From Fibrobacterota bacterium (GTDB lineage Bacteria > Fibrobacterota > Fibrobacteria > UBA5070): a stretch of DNA of 55,926 nucleotides. The notes below the pieces were generated by a model. That model made no database searches. It was not told the origin of the DNA and saw only the letters and a list, made by a program, of their open reading frames with translations. The translations under genes and the position numbers were made by a program. Position 1 is the stretch's first letter. Each line of letters starts with the position of its first letter. Below are positions 32,024 to 40,635 of the stretch, piece after piece. The stretch lies in the NCBI GenBank assembly GCA_029557215.1, contig JAKPQQ010000309.1, positions 1-55,926 on the forward strand, given 5' to 3'.

Positions 32024-33264
32024 ACCGAATTCTCTCATCCCTGGGGCTCGGGGTCGTCACCGCCTTCGACGAGATCCGCGCGCAACCGCTGCGATCGGGG
32101 CTGTCCATCGCGGGCGTCGCCTTGGCCGTGGGGGCGCTGTCTGCGCTTCTGAGCATCATCGCCGGGCTTCAGGGGATGGTGCGCGATTCGGTGGCCGACA
32201 TGGGCGGCGCGGGGCGCATGTCGGTGCGTCCTTCCAAGCCTGTCGACGCGCTGGAGGCGGCGGCGTTCTCGCGATCGCCCGGTTTGCGCGAATCCGACGG
32301 CCGGTTGGCGCGGGATTCCACCCACGGAGCGATCACGGTGCTCAAGGCCCAGGGCGATTGGGCCCAGGCGAGCGTCCTGGGAAACAACGAGCGGATCTAC
32401 CTGATGGGCTGCGACCGCGACTACCTGGTCAAGGACGTGGGCGCCGAAATCACGGAAGGCCGCCTGCCCGACGCGAACGAATACGAACGCGGGGCCGCGG
32501 TGGCGATCGTGGGCTGGAACCTCGCGACGTCCTGGGGCGAAAAGGCCGCCTCGCGCGGCAAGAGCCTGGTGGGAAGCTCGATCACGGTGCAAGGCGTCCC
32601 GTACGAGGTGGTGGGGACGTTCAAGTTCAAGCGCAACAACTGGGGCCGCAACGGGCGCACCGTGGCGATCCCTTGGAACGCCTACCGGCAGCGCCACGTG
32701 GGGACCTCCGGCGAGCTGGACGAACTCCCGTTGCGGGTGGATGTTCCCGAAAGTTCGACCGTGGTGCAGGCCCGGCTGGAAGAGCTGTTGACCGGCGCCC
32801 ACCGCGGCGCCAAGGACTATTCGTTCCAGCTCTTCGAGTTCCTGGGCGAGATCCAGCGCATGATCGGGAACATCTCCATGCTTCTGGGAGTCGTGGCCGT
32901 GCTGTCGCTTTCCGTCGGGGCCTTGGGGATCTTCAACACCATGCTGGCGGGATTCCACGACCGCATCCGCGAGATCGGCGTGCGCAAGGCGCTGGGGGCC
33001 CGACGCTTCCAGATCCTGGCGCAATTTTTGTCCGAGGCGGTGGTCCTGTCGTCGCTGGGCGGCCTGGCGGGTCTTGCGATCGGCTGCCTTCCCGCGGCGT
33101 TCGGGAGCCAGCTCGAGAAGGCGGTGTCCATCCGGCCGGTCATGGACCTCGCGGGGATGCTCGAGGCGTTTTCGATCTCGGTGCTGGTGGGCGTCCTGGC
33201 GGGGCTGTGGCCCGCGATCCGCGCGGCCAAGCTGGACGCCGTGGAGGCGCTCCGCTACGAGTGA
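32020..33264 (+). CDS. ABC permease, FtsX/MacB type (second)
   Basis: 414 residues from ATG 32,020, overlapping the preceding stop as ATGA. Same layout as the first permease: N-terminal helix (LRSGLSIAGVALAVGALSALLSII), periplasmic MacB-type core domain, and three C-terminal helices, with the conserved IREIGVRKALGARR loop and the ending AAKLDAVEALRYE. The permease pair makes the pump heterodimeric in the inner membrane, as in LolCE, while MacB is homodimeric. The exported substrate is unknown: peptide, siderophore, lipoprotein or antibiotic are all possible. Its last 10 bases overlap the convergent Rrf2 gene. Confidence 0.9.
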   Translation: MNRILSSLGLGVVTAFDEIRAQPLRSGLSIAGVALAVGALSALLSIIAGLQGMVRDSVADMGGAGRMSVRPSKPVDALEAAAFSRSPGLRESDGRLARDSTHGAITVLKAQGDWAQASVLGNNERIYLMGCDRDYLVKDVGAEITEGRLPDANEYERGAAVAIVGWNLATSWGEKAASRGKSLVGSSITVQGVPYEVVGTFKFKRNNWGRNGRTVAIPWNAYRQRHVGTSGELDELPLRVDVPESSTVVQARLEELLTGAHRGAKDYSFQLFEFLGEIQRMIGNISMLLGVVAVLSLSVGALGIFNTMLAGFHDRIREIGVRKALGARRFQILAQFLSEAVVLSSLGGLAGLAIGCLPAAFGSQLEKAVSIRPVMDLAGMLEAFSISVLVGVLAGLWPAIRAAKLDAVEALRYE

Positions 33265-33689
33265 TCGGAATCCTGTTGGGCGCTGTGGCCCACGAAGACC
33301 TCGAGCGTGGTCTTTTCCAGGAACGACATGTACTGTCCGTCCAGTTCCACGATCGTGTCGTGGAGCGGACAGGGTTTCCCGTTGCCGCACCAGCCCGGGC
33401 CGTAGGCGCAGCGGTCGGACGGTTCCACCTTCTGGAAGACGCTGACGATTTCCGACAAGCGGATGTCCTTGGGGGCTTTGGCCAGGGCGTAGCCGCCGTT
33501 GGGGCCGGGCGTGCCCGCCACCAGATCGACCTGCGACAGCTGCACCAGGATCCTGGCCGCCAGCGGCTTGGAGATGCCGCGCAGCTTCGCGGCCTCCTGC
33601 GAAGTCGTGCGCACCTTCGAACCCCACCGTTCGGCGAGGAGCGATGCGATGGCGATGGCGTTGCTGGAGGTGCGCCCGTAGCTGGACAT
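33255..33689 (-). CDS. Rrf2 family transcriptional regulator with three-cysteine cluster
   Basis: 144 residues from ATG 33,689. The winged helix-turn-helix is at 29-72 (TTSQEAAKLRGISKPLAARIL, wing GPNGGYALAK). The C-terminal loop has C94-x6-C101-x5-C107 (CAYGPGWCGNGKPCPLHD), as in iron-sulfur Rrf2 proteins such as IscR, NsrR and RsrR, so it probably carries an Fe-S cluster and senses redox, nitric oxide or iron. It converges on the export-pump operon with a 10-base overlap, so antisense effects on the last permease are possible. Which member of the family it is cannot be told. Confidence 0.9.
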   Translation of the reverse strand: MSSYGRTSSNAIAIASLLAERWGSKVRTTSQEAAKLRGISKPLAARILVQLSQVDLVAGTPGPNGGYALAKAPKDIRLSEIVSVFQKVEPSDRCAYGPGWCGNGKPCPLHDTIVELDGQYMSFLEKTTLEVFVGHSAQQDSDHS

Positions 33690-33708
33690 GTCGATGCAAA
33701 ACTAGATC

Positions 33709-33738
33709 GTCCGGCCCCGCATTTGCACGGAACCGGAC
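33709..33738 (-). terminator. Probable terminator after the EamA gene
   Basis: On the minus strand GTCCGG (33,738-33,733) pairs with CCGGAC (33,714-33,709), with an inner CCG/CGG pair, followed downstream by GATCTAGTTTT. It lies just past the EamA stop (33,749) and within the 59-base gap before the Rrf2 start. Confidence 0.45.
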
Positions 33739-33748
33739 GGGAATCGGA

Positions 33749-34192
33749 TCAGGAGGCCGAAACCAGCAGCGATCCGACCAGGATCAACAGAGCGCCGCCC
33801 ACCAGGGGCAGCGGGTTGGCCTGCTTCCATTCGGAAAAGATCACCAACCCCAGAAGCACGGTGATCAGGGTGTTGGTGTTGTAGATGGGGTTCAGCTTGC
33901 TGATGGGCACGCCCCACTTGAGCAGCGCGAACGAGACGAACCCGGTTCCGACCGCCCAGGCGAACCCGGCCATCAGTCCCCACAGCCCCGACCTCATGTC
34001 GATCGGCGCGGGCAGAAGCCACCAGAACCCCGCGCCGGTGACGGCGCAGGCGAACCCGGTGAGCACCAGCAGCGGACCGGCGCCCAGGCCGCTCTGGGCC
34101 GCGAGCTTGGTCCCGATGGCGAAGACGGAATAGCCCACGGCGGGCACGACCCCGCCGACGAGGATTCCCATGGTCTGTGGCGACACGTTCAT
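33749..34192 (-). CDS. Half-size EamA-type membrane transporter
   Basis: 147 residues from ATG 34,192, overlapping the preceding stop as ATGA. Five hydrophobic helices can be seen, the fourth and fifth reading NPIYNTNTLITVLLGLVIFSEW and LPLVGGALLILVGSLLVSA, which is the conserved end of a single EamA (drug/metabolite transporter) repeat. Most family members have two repeats and ten helices; this is a single-repeat version that would work as a dimer. It is coupled to a secreted glycosidase gene, so uptake of the released sugar is possible, though inference. Confidence 0.82.
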   Translation of the reverse strand: MNVSPQTMGILVGGVVPAVGYSVFAIGTKLAAQSGLGAGPLLVLTGFACAVTGAGFWWLLPAPIDMRSGLWGLMAGFAWAVGTGFVSFALLKWGVPISKLNPIYNTNTLITVLLGLVIFSEWKQANPLPLVGGALLILVGSLLVSAS

Positions 34193-36756
34193 CGTTTGCC
34201 TTCCAGGACGATCTCGAGCACCGGGGATTTCGCCTTGGACAGGTCGAACGCGGCCCCCGCGGCGGTGACGGAAACCGGCAACGCGGCCCCGGGCTTGCCG
34301 TCGGTTCCCAATGGCCGGACCTTGGCCTTGGCGACACCGGCGCCCTTGAGCACCACGGAGCCTTCCAGCACCTGGCTTTGCACGGGCAGTTCGCCCAGGG
34401 ACTTGATCCCGGTGCGCGAACGCGTGAGTTCGGCGCCCTTCATGCGCGAGGGCCCCGTCGCCACCAGGTAGAACCGCTTGGATTCGGATAGCGCCTTGCC
34501 GTCGGCCGACACCGCGATGACGGACGCCTGGGGATTGGCCACCTTGAACGAAAAGCGGGGGAAGGCGAACTCCTTGCCCGCGACCGCGCCCGCCGCGCCC
34601 TGGGCGCGAGGGGTCTCGATCCGGAGGGTTCCGGCCTTGGAGTCCAGTTCGAGCTCCCTGGTGGACGACACGATCCGTCCCGTGTCGCGCAGCCCCTGGC
34701 GGTCCCAGGCGTCGGGCGATCCGGAAGACTTGCCGGAAAACGTCTTGCGCACCTTCACGCTGTAGGGGAGCGCCCAGCGCTTTTCCAAAAAGTCGGAGTA
34801 GCTGGGCACCGAGAACATCTTGGCGCTGTCGATTCCTTCCACCACCAGCTCCCGCGATTCGGACACATCCTGTCGCAGGAAGATGGGCGCCGCCGCCGCC
34901 CACAGCGCGAGCATGGAGGGCGAGCGGGAAATGCCGTAGCGTTTGAGCGGAGCCGACCCGAGCCCGACGTGGTCGAAGTCGAACTGCAGGGCGCCGCCCC
35001 AGCCCTGGAGCGCGGCGTAGGAAGCCACGAGCGGGAGCGCTTCCACCTCGTATTCGTTGGGCAGGCAGTGGTTCCATTCGGTGATCAAGAACGGCTTGTC
35101 GTGCAGCGGGAACCACGCCTTGGTTGCCACGATGTTCGCCGACGGATTGCGCAGTTGCGAGCGGTTGTCCAGCGGCGCCCAATCGACCCGGTTCCAGTCG
35201 TTGCCGATCTTCCAGATCTGGGGATGGTCCCAGTAGTCGTTGGAGATCGTGTAGTCCTGGTCCTTCTGGTCGTGCAGCGCGGCCAGGATGGGCGGCGGGA
35301 AGTTGGTGCCGGTCAGGAGCATCCTGGTGCCGGTGGAACGGACGGCGGCGCGCATGGTGTCGTAGTAGGCGCGTTCCAGGGAAGAAAGAAATTCGAAGGA
35401 TTTGCGCGCCTGGACCGGATCCGATGCGGTCTTGAGGATTCCGCGCGGATGGTTCCAATCCAGATCGAAGGTCGCCAGTTCGCCCTTGTTGCCGGACGCC
35501 TTCCAGAGGGCGTCCAGCTCCTTGCGGTAGGCGCCGGAAATCGTCCCCGGATCGAAGTTCGCGAAGATGGTGCTTTCGTTGATGAACTCGGTCATGGCCA
35601 CCGAAGGATCGTCCTTCCAGGCAAGCTTGGTGTAGGGGTTCACGTGCGACAGGAGGTTCTTCGCGAATTCCTTCTGCAGCTCGATCAGCTTGCGCGAGAA
35701 CGTTCCGATCTGCTTGGCGCCCAGCGGCGTGCGCTCGGGAGCGCCGTCGGCTTCCAGGAACTCGCGGTGCACCAGGAGATCGGGCATGATGTAGATGCCG
35801 CGCGTCTTCAAGGCGGCGTGCAGGTAGTCGAGCTTGTCCAGCGCGGCCGAATCCAGCTTGCGGGTGCCCGACTTGTTCCCGAAGAGATTCGGGTTGGACC
35901 ACGGCGCGTCCATGTGGTGCAGTCGCACCAGGTTCACGCCCATGCGGGAAAGCCGCGTGGCCACGCTGTCGGCCATCGCGTGGGACGGGAACGCCTCGCT
36001 TCCCACCAGGCTCACGCCCCAGAACCGGACGCCGGTTCCGTTTTCGAAGACGAACTTGTCGCCCTTGGGCGCAAGCCAGCCGTGCTTGCCGGCGGGAGCG
36101 TCCAGCAGTCCCGACCAGTCCACGAAATGCGCGTCGGCGGCGGTGGCGGGAATGTCGTACCACGACCCGAAGTCCAACGGACCGGTGACCGGCTTGGCCT
36201 TGAGCGCCGCGCCCGAGGCGCCCTTGAACGCCGCCGAGATGTCGTCGCAGAACACGGTGCCGGTCGCGTTGCCCAGTGCGCACTGGATCTTGATCTTGGT
36301 GGCTCCGGCCGGAACCTGGTAGGTGCGGCGCACCTCGTTCCAAGGGGTGGTGCCCACGATCTGTCCGACCGCGGAAGGGTATCCGCCCACGAGCGTTCCG
36401 GCGTCGTCCATGAATTCCACCGCGATCCGGCCGGTTTCCCAGGCTTCCCGGCCCGCTACGATGTTTTCCGACCGCAGCCATCCCGAAACCCGCGCCTCCT
36501 TGATGCCGTCGGGAAGCGCCAGGATCTGGTCGGCACCGCTCCACTTGGGAGCGCCGTTGAAGATGCGCGCGCCGCCGCCGTCGTTGCGGCCCCAGGAGCC
36601 GACATCGGCTCCCCAGAGGTTCCAGCCGTCGGTGCCGGCCTCGAAATCGCCGTTGATCACCTGCTCGGGTTCGGGGTTGAACCCGGGAGGAGCGCCGGCG
36701 AACAAGGCCGGTGCGAAGGCGAGCAGACTCGCGAGATGCGTTCTGGGTCGGATCAT
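34189..36756 (-). CDS. Secreted GH5-like glycoside hydrolase with N-terminal carbohydrate-binding-like domain
   Basis: 855 residues from ATG 36,756, with GGGAG eight bases upstream and a signal peptide (HLASLLAFAPALFAGA). Residues about 32-185 look like a CBM4/9-type beta-sandwich (VINGDFEAGTDGWNLWGAD). Residues about 228-620 form a clan-A TIM barrel: RFWGVSLVG, RMGVNLVRLHHMD, acid/base E394 in TEFINES and nucleophile E560 in FLITEWNH. The remaining 230 residues are beta-rich. It resembles large GH5-like cellulases or mannanases, but the exact GH family is uncertain. Secreted, and coupled to a small transporter by a 4-base overlap. Its 5' region is highly structured. Confidence 0.82.
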   Translation of the reverse strand: MIRPRTHLASLLAFAPALFAGAPPGFNPEPEQVINGDFEAGTDGWNLWGADVGSWGRNDGGGARIFNGAPKWSGADQILALPDGIKEARVSGWLRSENIVAGREAWETGRIAVEFMDDAGTLVGGYPSAVGQIVGTTPWNEVRRTYQVPAGATKIKIQCALGNATGTVFCDDISAAFKGASGAALKAKPVTGPLDFGSWYDIPATAADAHFVDWSGLLDAPAGKHGWLAPKGDKFVFENGTGVRFWGVSLVGSEAFPSHAMADSVATRLSRMGVNLVRLHHMDAPWSNPNLFGNKSGTRKLDSAALDKLDYLHAALKTRGIYIMPDLLVHREFLEADGAPERTPLGAKQIGTFSRKLIELQKEFAKNLLSHVNPYTKLAWKDDPSVAMTEFINESTIFANFDPGTISGAYRKELDALWKASGNKGELATFDLDWNHPRGILKTASDPVQARKSFEFLSSLERAYYDTMRAAVRSTGTRMLLTGTNFPPPILAALHDQKDQDYTISNDYWDHPQIWKIGNDWNRVDWAPLDNRSQLRNPSANIVATKAWFPLHDKPFLITEWNHCLPNEYEVEALPLVASYAALQGWGGALQFDFDHVGLGSAPLKRYGISRSPSMLALWAAAAPIFLRQDVSESRELVVEGIDSAKMFSVPSYSDFLEKRWALPYSVKVRKTFSGKSSGSPDAWDRQGLRDTGRIVSSTRELELDSKAGTLRIETPRAQGAAGAVAGKEFAFPRFSFKVANPQASVIAVSADGKALSESKRFYLVATGPSRMKGAELTRSRTGIKSLGELPVQSQVLEGSVVLKGAGVAKAKVRPLGTDGKPGAALPVSVTAAGAAFDLSKAKSPVLEIVLEGKR

Positions 36757-36812
36757 GGCTGGTTCTCCCGTGGAAGCCGCGACGCCTGGCGATCCCAGGC
36801 ACCGTCGTTCTC

Positions 36813-36858
36813 CTCGGGTCTGATTCTCCGAAGCTTGCTTCGTGTCATCAGGCCCGAG
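36813..36858 (-). promoter_or_regulatory. Structured leader upstream of the GH5-like gene
   Basis: CTCGGGTCTGAT (36,813-36,824) pairs with ATCAGGCCCGAG (36,847-36,858) over 12 bases with one mismatch (a G-T pair as RNA). Inside, CGAAGC/GCTTCG (36,829-36,834 and 36,837-36,842) makes a second stem. It ends 57 bases upstream of the ATG at 36,756, where a GCCTGG/CCAGGC stem also occurs. It could be a 5' regulatory RNA. Confidence 0.45.
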
Positions 36859-36878
36859 ATTGCTGGCCAGAAAATACC

Positions 36879-36894
36879 CCGCAGCTTGCTGCGG
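36879..36894 (-). terminator. Possible terminator after the GT4 gene
   Basis: A perfect 7-bp stem CCGCAGC/GCTGCGG with a two-base loop, followed on the minus strand by GGTATTTTCT. It lies 26 bases past the stop of the glycosyltransferase at 36,920. It shares the core AGCTTGCT with the neighbouring hairpin at 36,829-36,842. Confidence 0.5.
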
Positions 36895-36919
36895 AGGTGG
36901 TTGATTGGTGGGAATTGTC

Positions 36920-37990
36920 CTATTCCGGGTTCAATCCGGTATCGCCGAACAGGTGCAGAAGTTCCTGACAGCAACGTGAAATGGAAAGCGACGAATGGAG
37001 GCGTTGGAAGTCCGCTGGCGTCCATCTGGGTGGGGAGGCGAGGATCTCAGCCAGGCGTGAAGCCAAATCCTGCACATCATCGGATCGGAACAAATCTCCG
37101 CACAGGTGCGTTTTCTGGAATTCCTCGAAGAACGGGATACCCGAGGCGAGATAGGGCACCTGGTGGGCGACAGCTTCTGCCAGAGCGCCGCTCTGCGAGA
37201 TCCAGCGGTAGGGAAAGACGGCCAGACGCATCCGGGAGAAGGCCTCGGCTTTGCCGTCTTCGGGAAGGTATCCTCGGAACAAGATCCGGTCTGCGTATCC
37301 GGGGGCCACCCGGTGTTTCAGCTCGTCGAGGTATGATTCCTGTCCGACTCCGGGGGCGCCCCAGATTTCCAGGATCGGGAAGAATCCGGGAGGACGCGAC
37401 TGGATGGCGTCGACGACCAAGTCGTGCCCCTTCTTGCGGCCGATCTGCCCGTAAATCCCGATCGTTTCAGGGCGCCATGGCAGGACGGATTCCGGCATAT
37501 TCAGGATGGCGTGGGGGATCGTGGCCGTGGCAGGCGCGTCCAGGTTCTCCATTTCCCGAGCGTGCAGCCGTGTATGGACCACGAACGCTTGAGCCCTGCG
37601 TGCGACCGCGCGTTCGTAGGCGAGGTAGGCGGCCTTGCCAGGAAGGAATCCGTCCAGGTGTCGTGCGTAGGTCGAGGGTGTTTCGTGGGAAACCACCACG
37701 ATCCGGATCCCGGACTTGCGTGCTCTGCCAAGGAACCATGGAAGGAGCGGACCGGAACATGTCGGAGTGTGCTGCACCAGGATCCTGCGCAGACCTTCGC
37801 GCCGGGCGCGACGCAGGATGGGGATCCATTTCCAGAAGCTCGTCTTCTCGCCCCAGAAGTACAGGCGTTCGCTTGGCACTTTCACGCCCTGCCGTTCGAG
37901 TTCCGCTTTGTAGCGGACGGCGTAGTTGGAGAGTCCATTGTTCCTGGATGGCCAGGGACTGACAAGCAGGATGGGTTCTTTCGTGTCCAC
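36920..37990 (-). CDS. GT4-type glycosyltransferase
   Basis: 356 residues from GTG 37,990, chosen because protein-like sequence (TKEPILLVSPWPSRNNGLSNYA) begins there and the RecG gene ends 33 bases upstream; a TTG at 37,999 is an alternative. The C-terminal half is a GT-B nucleotide-sugar site: IYGQIGRKKGHDLVVDAI, ILFRGYLPEDGKAEAF and the SQSGALAEAVAHQVPYLAS donor-binding motif. A GT4-like retaining enzyme using an activated sugar in the cytoplasm, perhaps for lipopolysaccharide or another surface glycan. The acceptor is unknown. Confidence 0.83.
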   Translation of the reverse strand: MDTKEPILLVSPWPSRNNGLSNYAVRYKAELERQGVKVPSERLYFWGEKTSFWKWIPILRRARREGLRRILVQHTPTCSGPLLPWFLGRARKSGIRIVVVSHETPSTYARHLDGFLPGKAAYLAYERAVARRAQAFVVHTRLHAREMENLDAPATATIPHAILNMPESVLPWRPETIGIYGQIGRKKGHDLVVDAIQSRPPGFFPILEIWGAPGVGQESYLDELKHRVAPGYADRILFRGYLPEDGKAEAFSRMRLAVFPYRWISQSGALAEAVAHQVPYLASGIPFFEEFQKTHLCGDLFRSDDVQDLASRLAEILASPPRWTPADFQRLHSSLSISRCCQELLHLFGDTGLNPE

Positions 37991-38022
37991 GGATTCCAAG
38001 GTAGAAGCACCCAAGGGGCAAG

Positions 38023-40089
38023 TCAGCCGGTGAGGGCTTCGCCCAGTTTGTCGTCGGAGATCCAGGACTCGAAGCGTTCCTTTTCCGATGCGGTCAAAGG
38101 AAGTTCGCCCGACAGGATCCGGTCCACTCCGTCGCGCCAGCGTTCCAAAATGCCCACGTGTTCCTGGAGCAGTCCGGCGCGTCCCAGGGAGCCTCCCGAC
38201 TGGACGCTGCCTTCCAGGTCTCCTGCGCCGCGCTCCTCCATGTCGATTTCCGCGATCTCGAACCCGTCTTCGGTGCGGGCGAACCGCTGCAGCCGTTCCA
38301 TCTTTTCTTCGTCGCCGGGCACCAGGAAACACCACCCCTGGCCCCCGCCGCGTCCCACGCGCCCGCGCAACTGGTGCAGCTGCGCCAGCCCGAAGAATTC
38401 GGGGTGCTCGATCACCATGAGGTCGCAATCGGGGACGTCCACGCCCACCTCCACCACGGTCGTGCAGACCAGCGCCTTCACGTTCCCTTGGCGCAGGTCG
38501 TCGATCGCCTGGTTCTGTTCGGGGCCGTCCATGCGCCCGTGAAGGATCCCCACGTGCTCTTCGCCCAGCAGCTTGCGCAGCCGTTCGGCGGCCGTGGCCA
38601 CCGACGCGCCTTCTTCGCTTTCGTCCACGCGGGGCACCACCCAGAACAGTTTTTGTCCGGCATGCAGCTCCTTGCGCAGCCACGCGAGCATGTCGGGGAC
38701 CTTGCCCGGCGCCACCACCCGGCTGTTCACCGGCTTGCGGTTGCCGGGGCGTCCGCGCACCTCGGCGATCTCCATGTCGCCGTGGGCTCCCAAAAGGAGC
38801 GATCGGGGGATGGGCGTCGCGCTGGCCGCCACCACGTGCGGATACGTCCCTTTGGCGACCAGTTTTTGTCGTTGCCCCACGCCGAACCGGTGCTGTTCGT
38901 CGAACACCACCAGCGCCAGGTCCCGGAACACCACGTCGTCGGAGAACAGGGCGTGGGTTCCCACGGCCACCGCCGCGCGTCCGTGAGCCAACCGGTCCAG
39001 GGCGCGCACGCGTTCTTCGCGCGATTGCCCCGCCGCGAAGTACAGGACCGGGATGTCGTGCGGCGCGAGCCATTTGCGGAAGGTTTCCAGGTGTTGTCGG
39101 GCCAGGACTTCGGTGGGCGCCAGGATCGCAGCCTGCGCACCGGCTTCCAGGACCGGGCAGGCCCCCAGAAGGCACACCAGGGTCTTGCCCGAACCCACGT
39201 CGCCTTGCAGGAGCAGGTGTCCCTGATCGCCGCTTCCGAGCTTGCGTTCCAGCAGGTCCACCGCCGCGCGCTGGCTGTCGTGCAGCGAAAAGGGCAAGGC
39301 CGATTCCACGGCAGGCCGCAGCTTGGTCGAGGCCGCGAACACGCGCCCGCGCCCGACCAGATCCTGTCGGCGCCGCCGAAGCCGGACCAGCGTCGGGAAC
39401 CACATGGATGCCTGCTCGTGGAGCAGGAAGGTCTGCGACTGGGCGATCGACTCGGGCTTGTGGATGCGGATCAACCGTTCGTTCCGCGGCGTCGTGGAGG
39501 CCCCGCGAATGCAGTCGGGAAGCGTCTCGTCGATCTTGGTGCGGGCCATCGCGGCGATCGCCAGTTGCTGGAGCGCGCGATGTTCGATCTTGGCGTCGCG
39601 CAGGCCCTGCGACAACGGGTATACCGGGAAGATCGATCCCTTCGCCTCCTCGCCGTCGGCCAGGATCTCGTATTCGGGATGCACGATCTGCAAACCCCGA
39701 AACCGCGTGATGTTCCCGAACACCAGAAGCCGCATTCCTGCGGTCAGCCGCTTGGCGATCCAACGCGCCCCGCCGAACCACAGCAGCTCGATGCTCCCCG
39801 TCGCGTCGCGCGCCTGCACGACAAGCCGTTCGCGGCGCCCGAACGCGAGGTTCACCGAACCCAGGCGCACGTCCAGGAGCGCATCGTCCCCGTCGCGCAC
39901 TTCCGAGATCCTCTTCACCTGGGTCCGGTCCACGTACCGCCGGGGCAGGTACTGCACCAGGTCCAGCGGCGTCGCGATCCCGGCTTCCTCCAGCGCCTTG
40001 CGCTTCCTGGGCGTGACCCCGGGGATGCCGTCCAAAAGACTTTTCGCCACGGGCGATGTCGTTTTCTGTCCTGTCTTGGGCGCAGTCAT
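38023..40089 (-). CDS. recG: ATP-dependent DNA helicase RecG
   Basis: 688 residues, the normal length. An N-terminal wedge OB-fold domain (about 55-145) includes ELLWFGGARW. The helicase core has Walker A GDVGSGKT (296-303), motif II DEQHRFGVGQR (397-407), SATPIPRS, and motif VI QLRGRVGRG. The C-terminal part with AREDGFEIAEID-like sequence (ARTEDGFEIAEIDMEERGAGDLEG) is the RecG TRG region. It remodels stalled replication forks and Holliday junctions. The wedge and helicase parts are intact. It is followed by rlpA on the same strand across 39 bases upstream. Confidence 0.97.
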   Translation of the reverse strand: MTAPKTGQKTTSPVAKSLLDGIPGVTPRKRKALEEAGIATPLDLVQYLPRRYVDRTQVKRISEVRDGDDALLDVRLGSVNLAFGRRERLVVQARDATGSIELLWFGGARWIAKRLTAGMRLLVFGNITRFRGLQIVHPEYEILADGEEAKGSIFPVYPLSQGLRDAKIEHRALQQLAIAAMARTKIDETLPDCIRGASTTPRNERLIRIHKPESIAQSQTFLLHEQASMWFPTLVRLRRRRQDLVGRGRVFAASTKLRPAVESALPFSLHDSQRAAVDLLERKLGSGDQGHLLLQGDVGSGKTLVCLLGACPVLEAGAQAAILAPTEVLARQHLETFRKWLAPHDIPVLYFAAGQSREERVRALDRLAHGRAAVAVGTHALFSDDVVFRDLALVVFDEQHRFGVGQRQKLVAKGTYPHVVAASATPIPRSLLLGAHGDMEIAEVRGRPGNRKPVNSRVVAPGKVPDMLAWLRKELHAGQKLFWVVPRVDESEEGASVATAAERLRKLLGEEHVGILHGRMDGPEQNQAIDDLRQGNVKALVCTTVVEVGVDVPDCDLMVIEHPEFFGLAQLHQLRGRVGRGGGQGWCFLVPGDEEKMERLQRFARTEDGFEIAEIDMEERGAGDLEGSVQSGGSLGRAGLLQEHVGILERWRDGVDRILSGELPLTASEKERFESWISDDKLGEALTG

Positions 40090-40128
40090 CGTCGGATCAG
40101 GCGACGCCCCGTCGGTCCGGAGGATGCC

Positions 40129-40635
40129 TCACGGCACGACCTCGGCTTCCACCGTGCCCACTCCGTCGGCGGTCAGGCCCAGTTCGTCGGCGGCCGCGCG
40201 CGACAGATCCAGGATCCGTCCATCCTTGTGGGGACCGCGGTCGTTCACGCGGACCGTGGTAGAGAGCCCCTTTTTCGGATAGTCCACCTTGAGGCGCGTG
40301 CCGAACGGCAGGGTCCGGTGGGCGCAGGTCAGCAGATCGGGGTCGTAGGGTTCGCCGTTGGACGTGGGGCGACCGGCGAATTCCTTTCCGTAGAAGGACG
40401 CCACGCCGCGGATCTTGGTTCCGATCGGCGCGATGGAATCGGTTACATCGCGATCGGGTGCGCTCTGGGGCGCGACGACCGCGGCCACCGGTGCCGATTT
40501 CGGGGTCTTGGCCTTGGATCCGGGCGCCGGCTTCCAGGTGCCGGTGCGGCGGTCGTAACCCGTCCGCGTGGGCAGGTTGGCGCCGCACCCCGCGAACACG
40601 ACGGACAGGACCAGAAGAACGGAAAATCTGCGCAT
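40129..40635 (-). CDS. rlpA: RlpA-like septal-ring lipoprotein
   Basis: 168 residues from ATG 40,635, which shares one base with the preceding stop (TGATG). Lipobox VVFAGC, C17. After an Ala/Pro linker, the double-psi beta-barrel domain begins at GVASFYGKEFAGRPTSNGE, continues with LTCAHRTLPFGTRLKV and ends with VNDRGPHKDGRILDLSRAAA, including the catalytic Asp of NDRGP. RlpA proteins are outer-membrane lipoproteins that cleave naked glycan strands in septal peptidoglycan. The SPOR domain found in many RlpA proteins is absent here. Confidence 0.92.
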   Translation of the reverse strand: MRRFSVLLVLSVVFAGCGANLPTRTGYDRRTGTWKPAPGSKAKTPKSAPVAAVVAPQSAPDRDVTDSIAPIGTKIRGVASFYGKEFAGRPTSNGEPYDPDLLTCAHRTLPFGTRLKVDYPKKGLSTTVRVNDRGPHKDGRILDLSRAAADELGLTADGVGTVEAEVVP

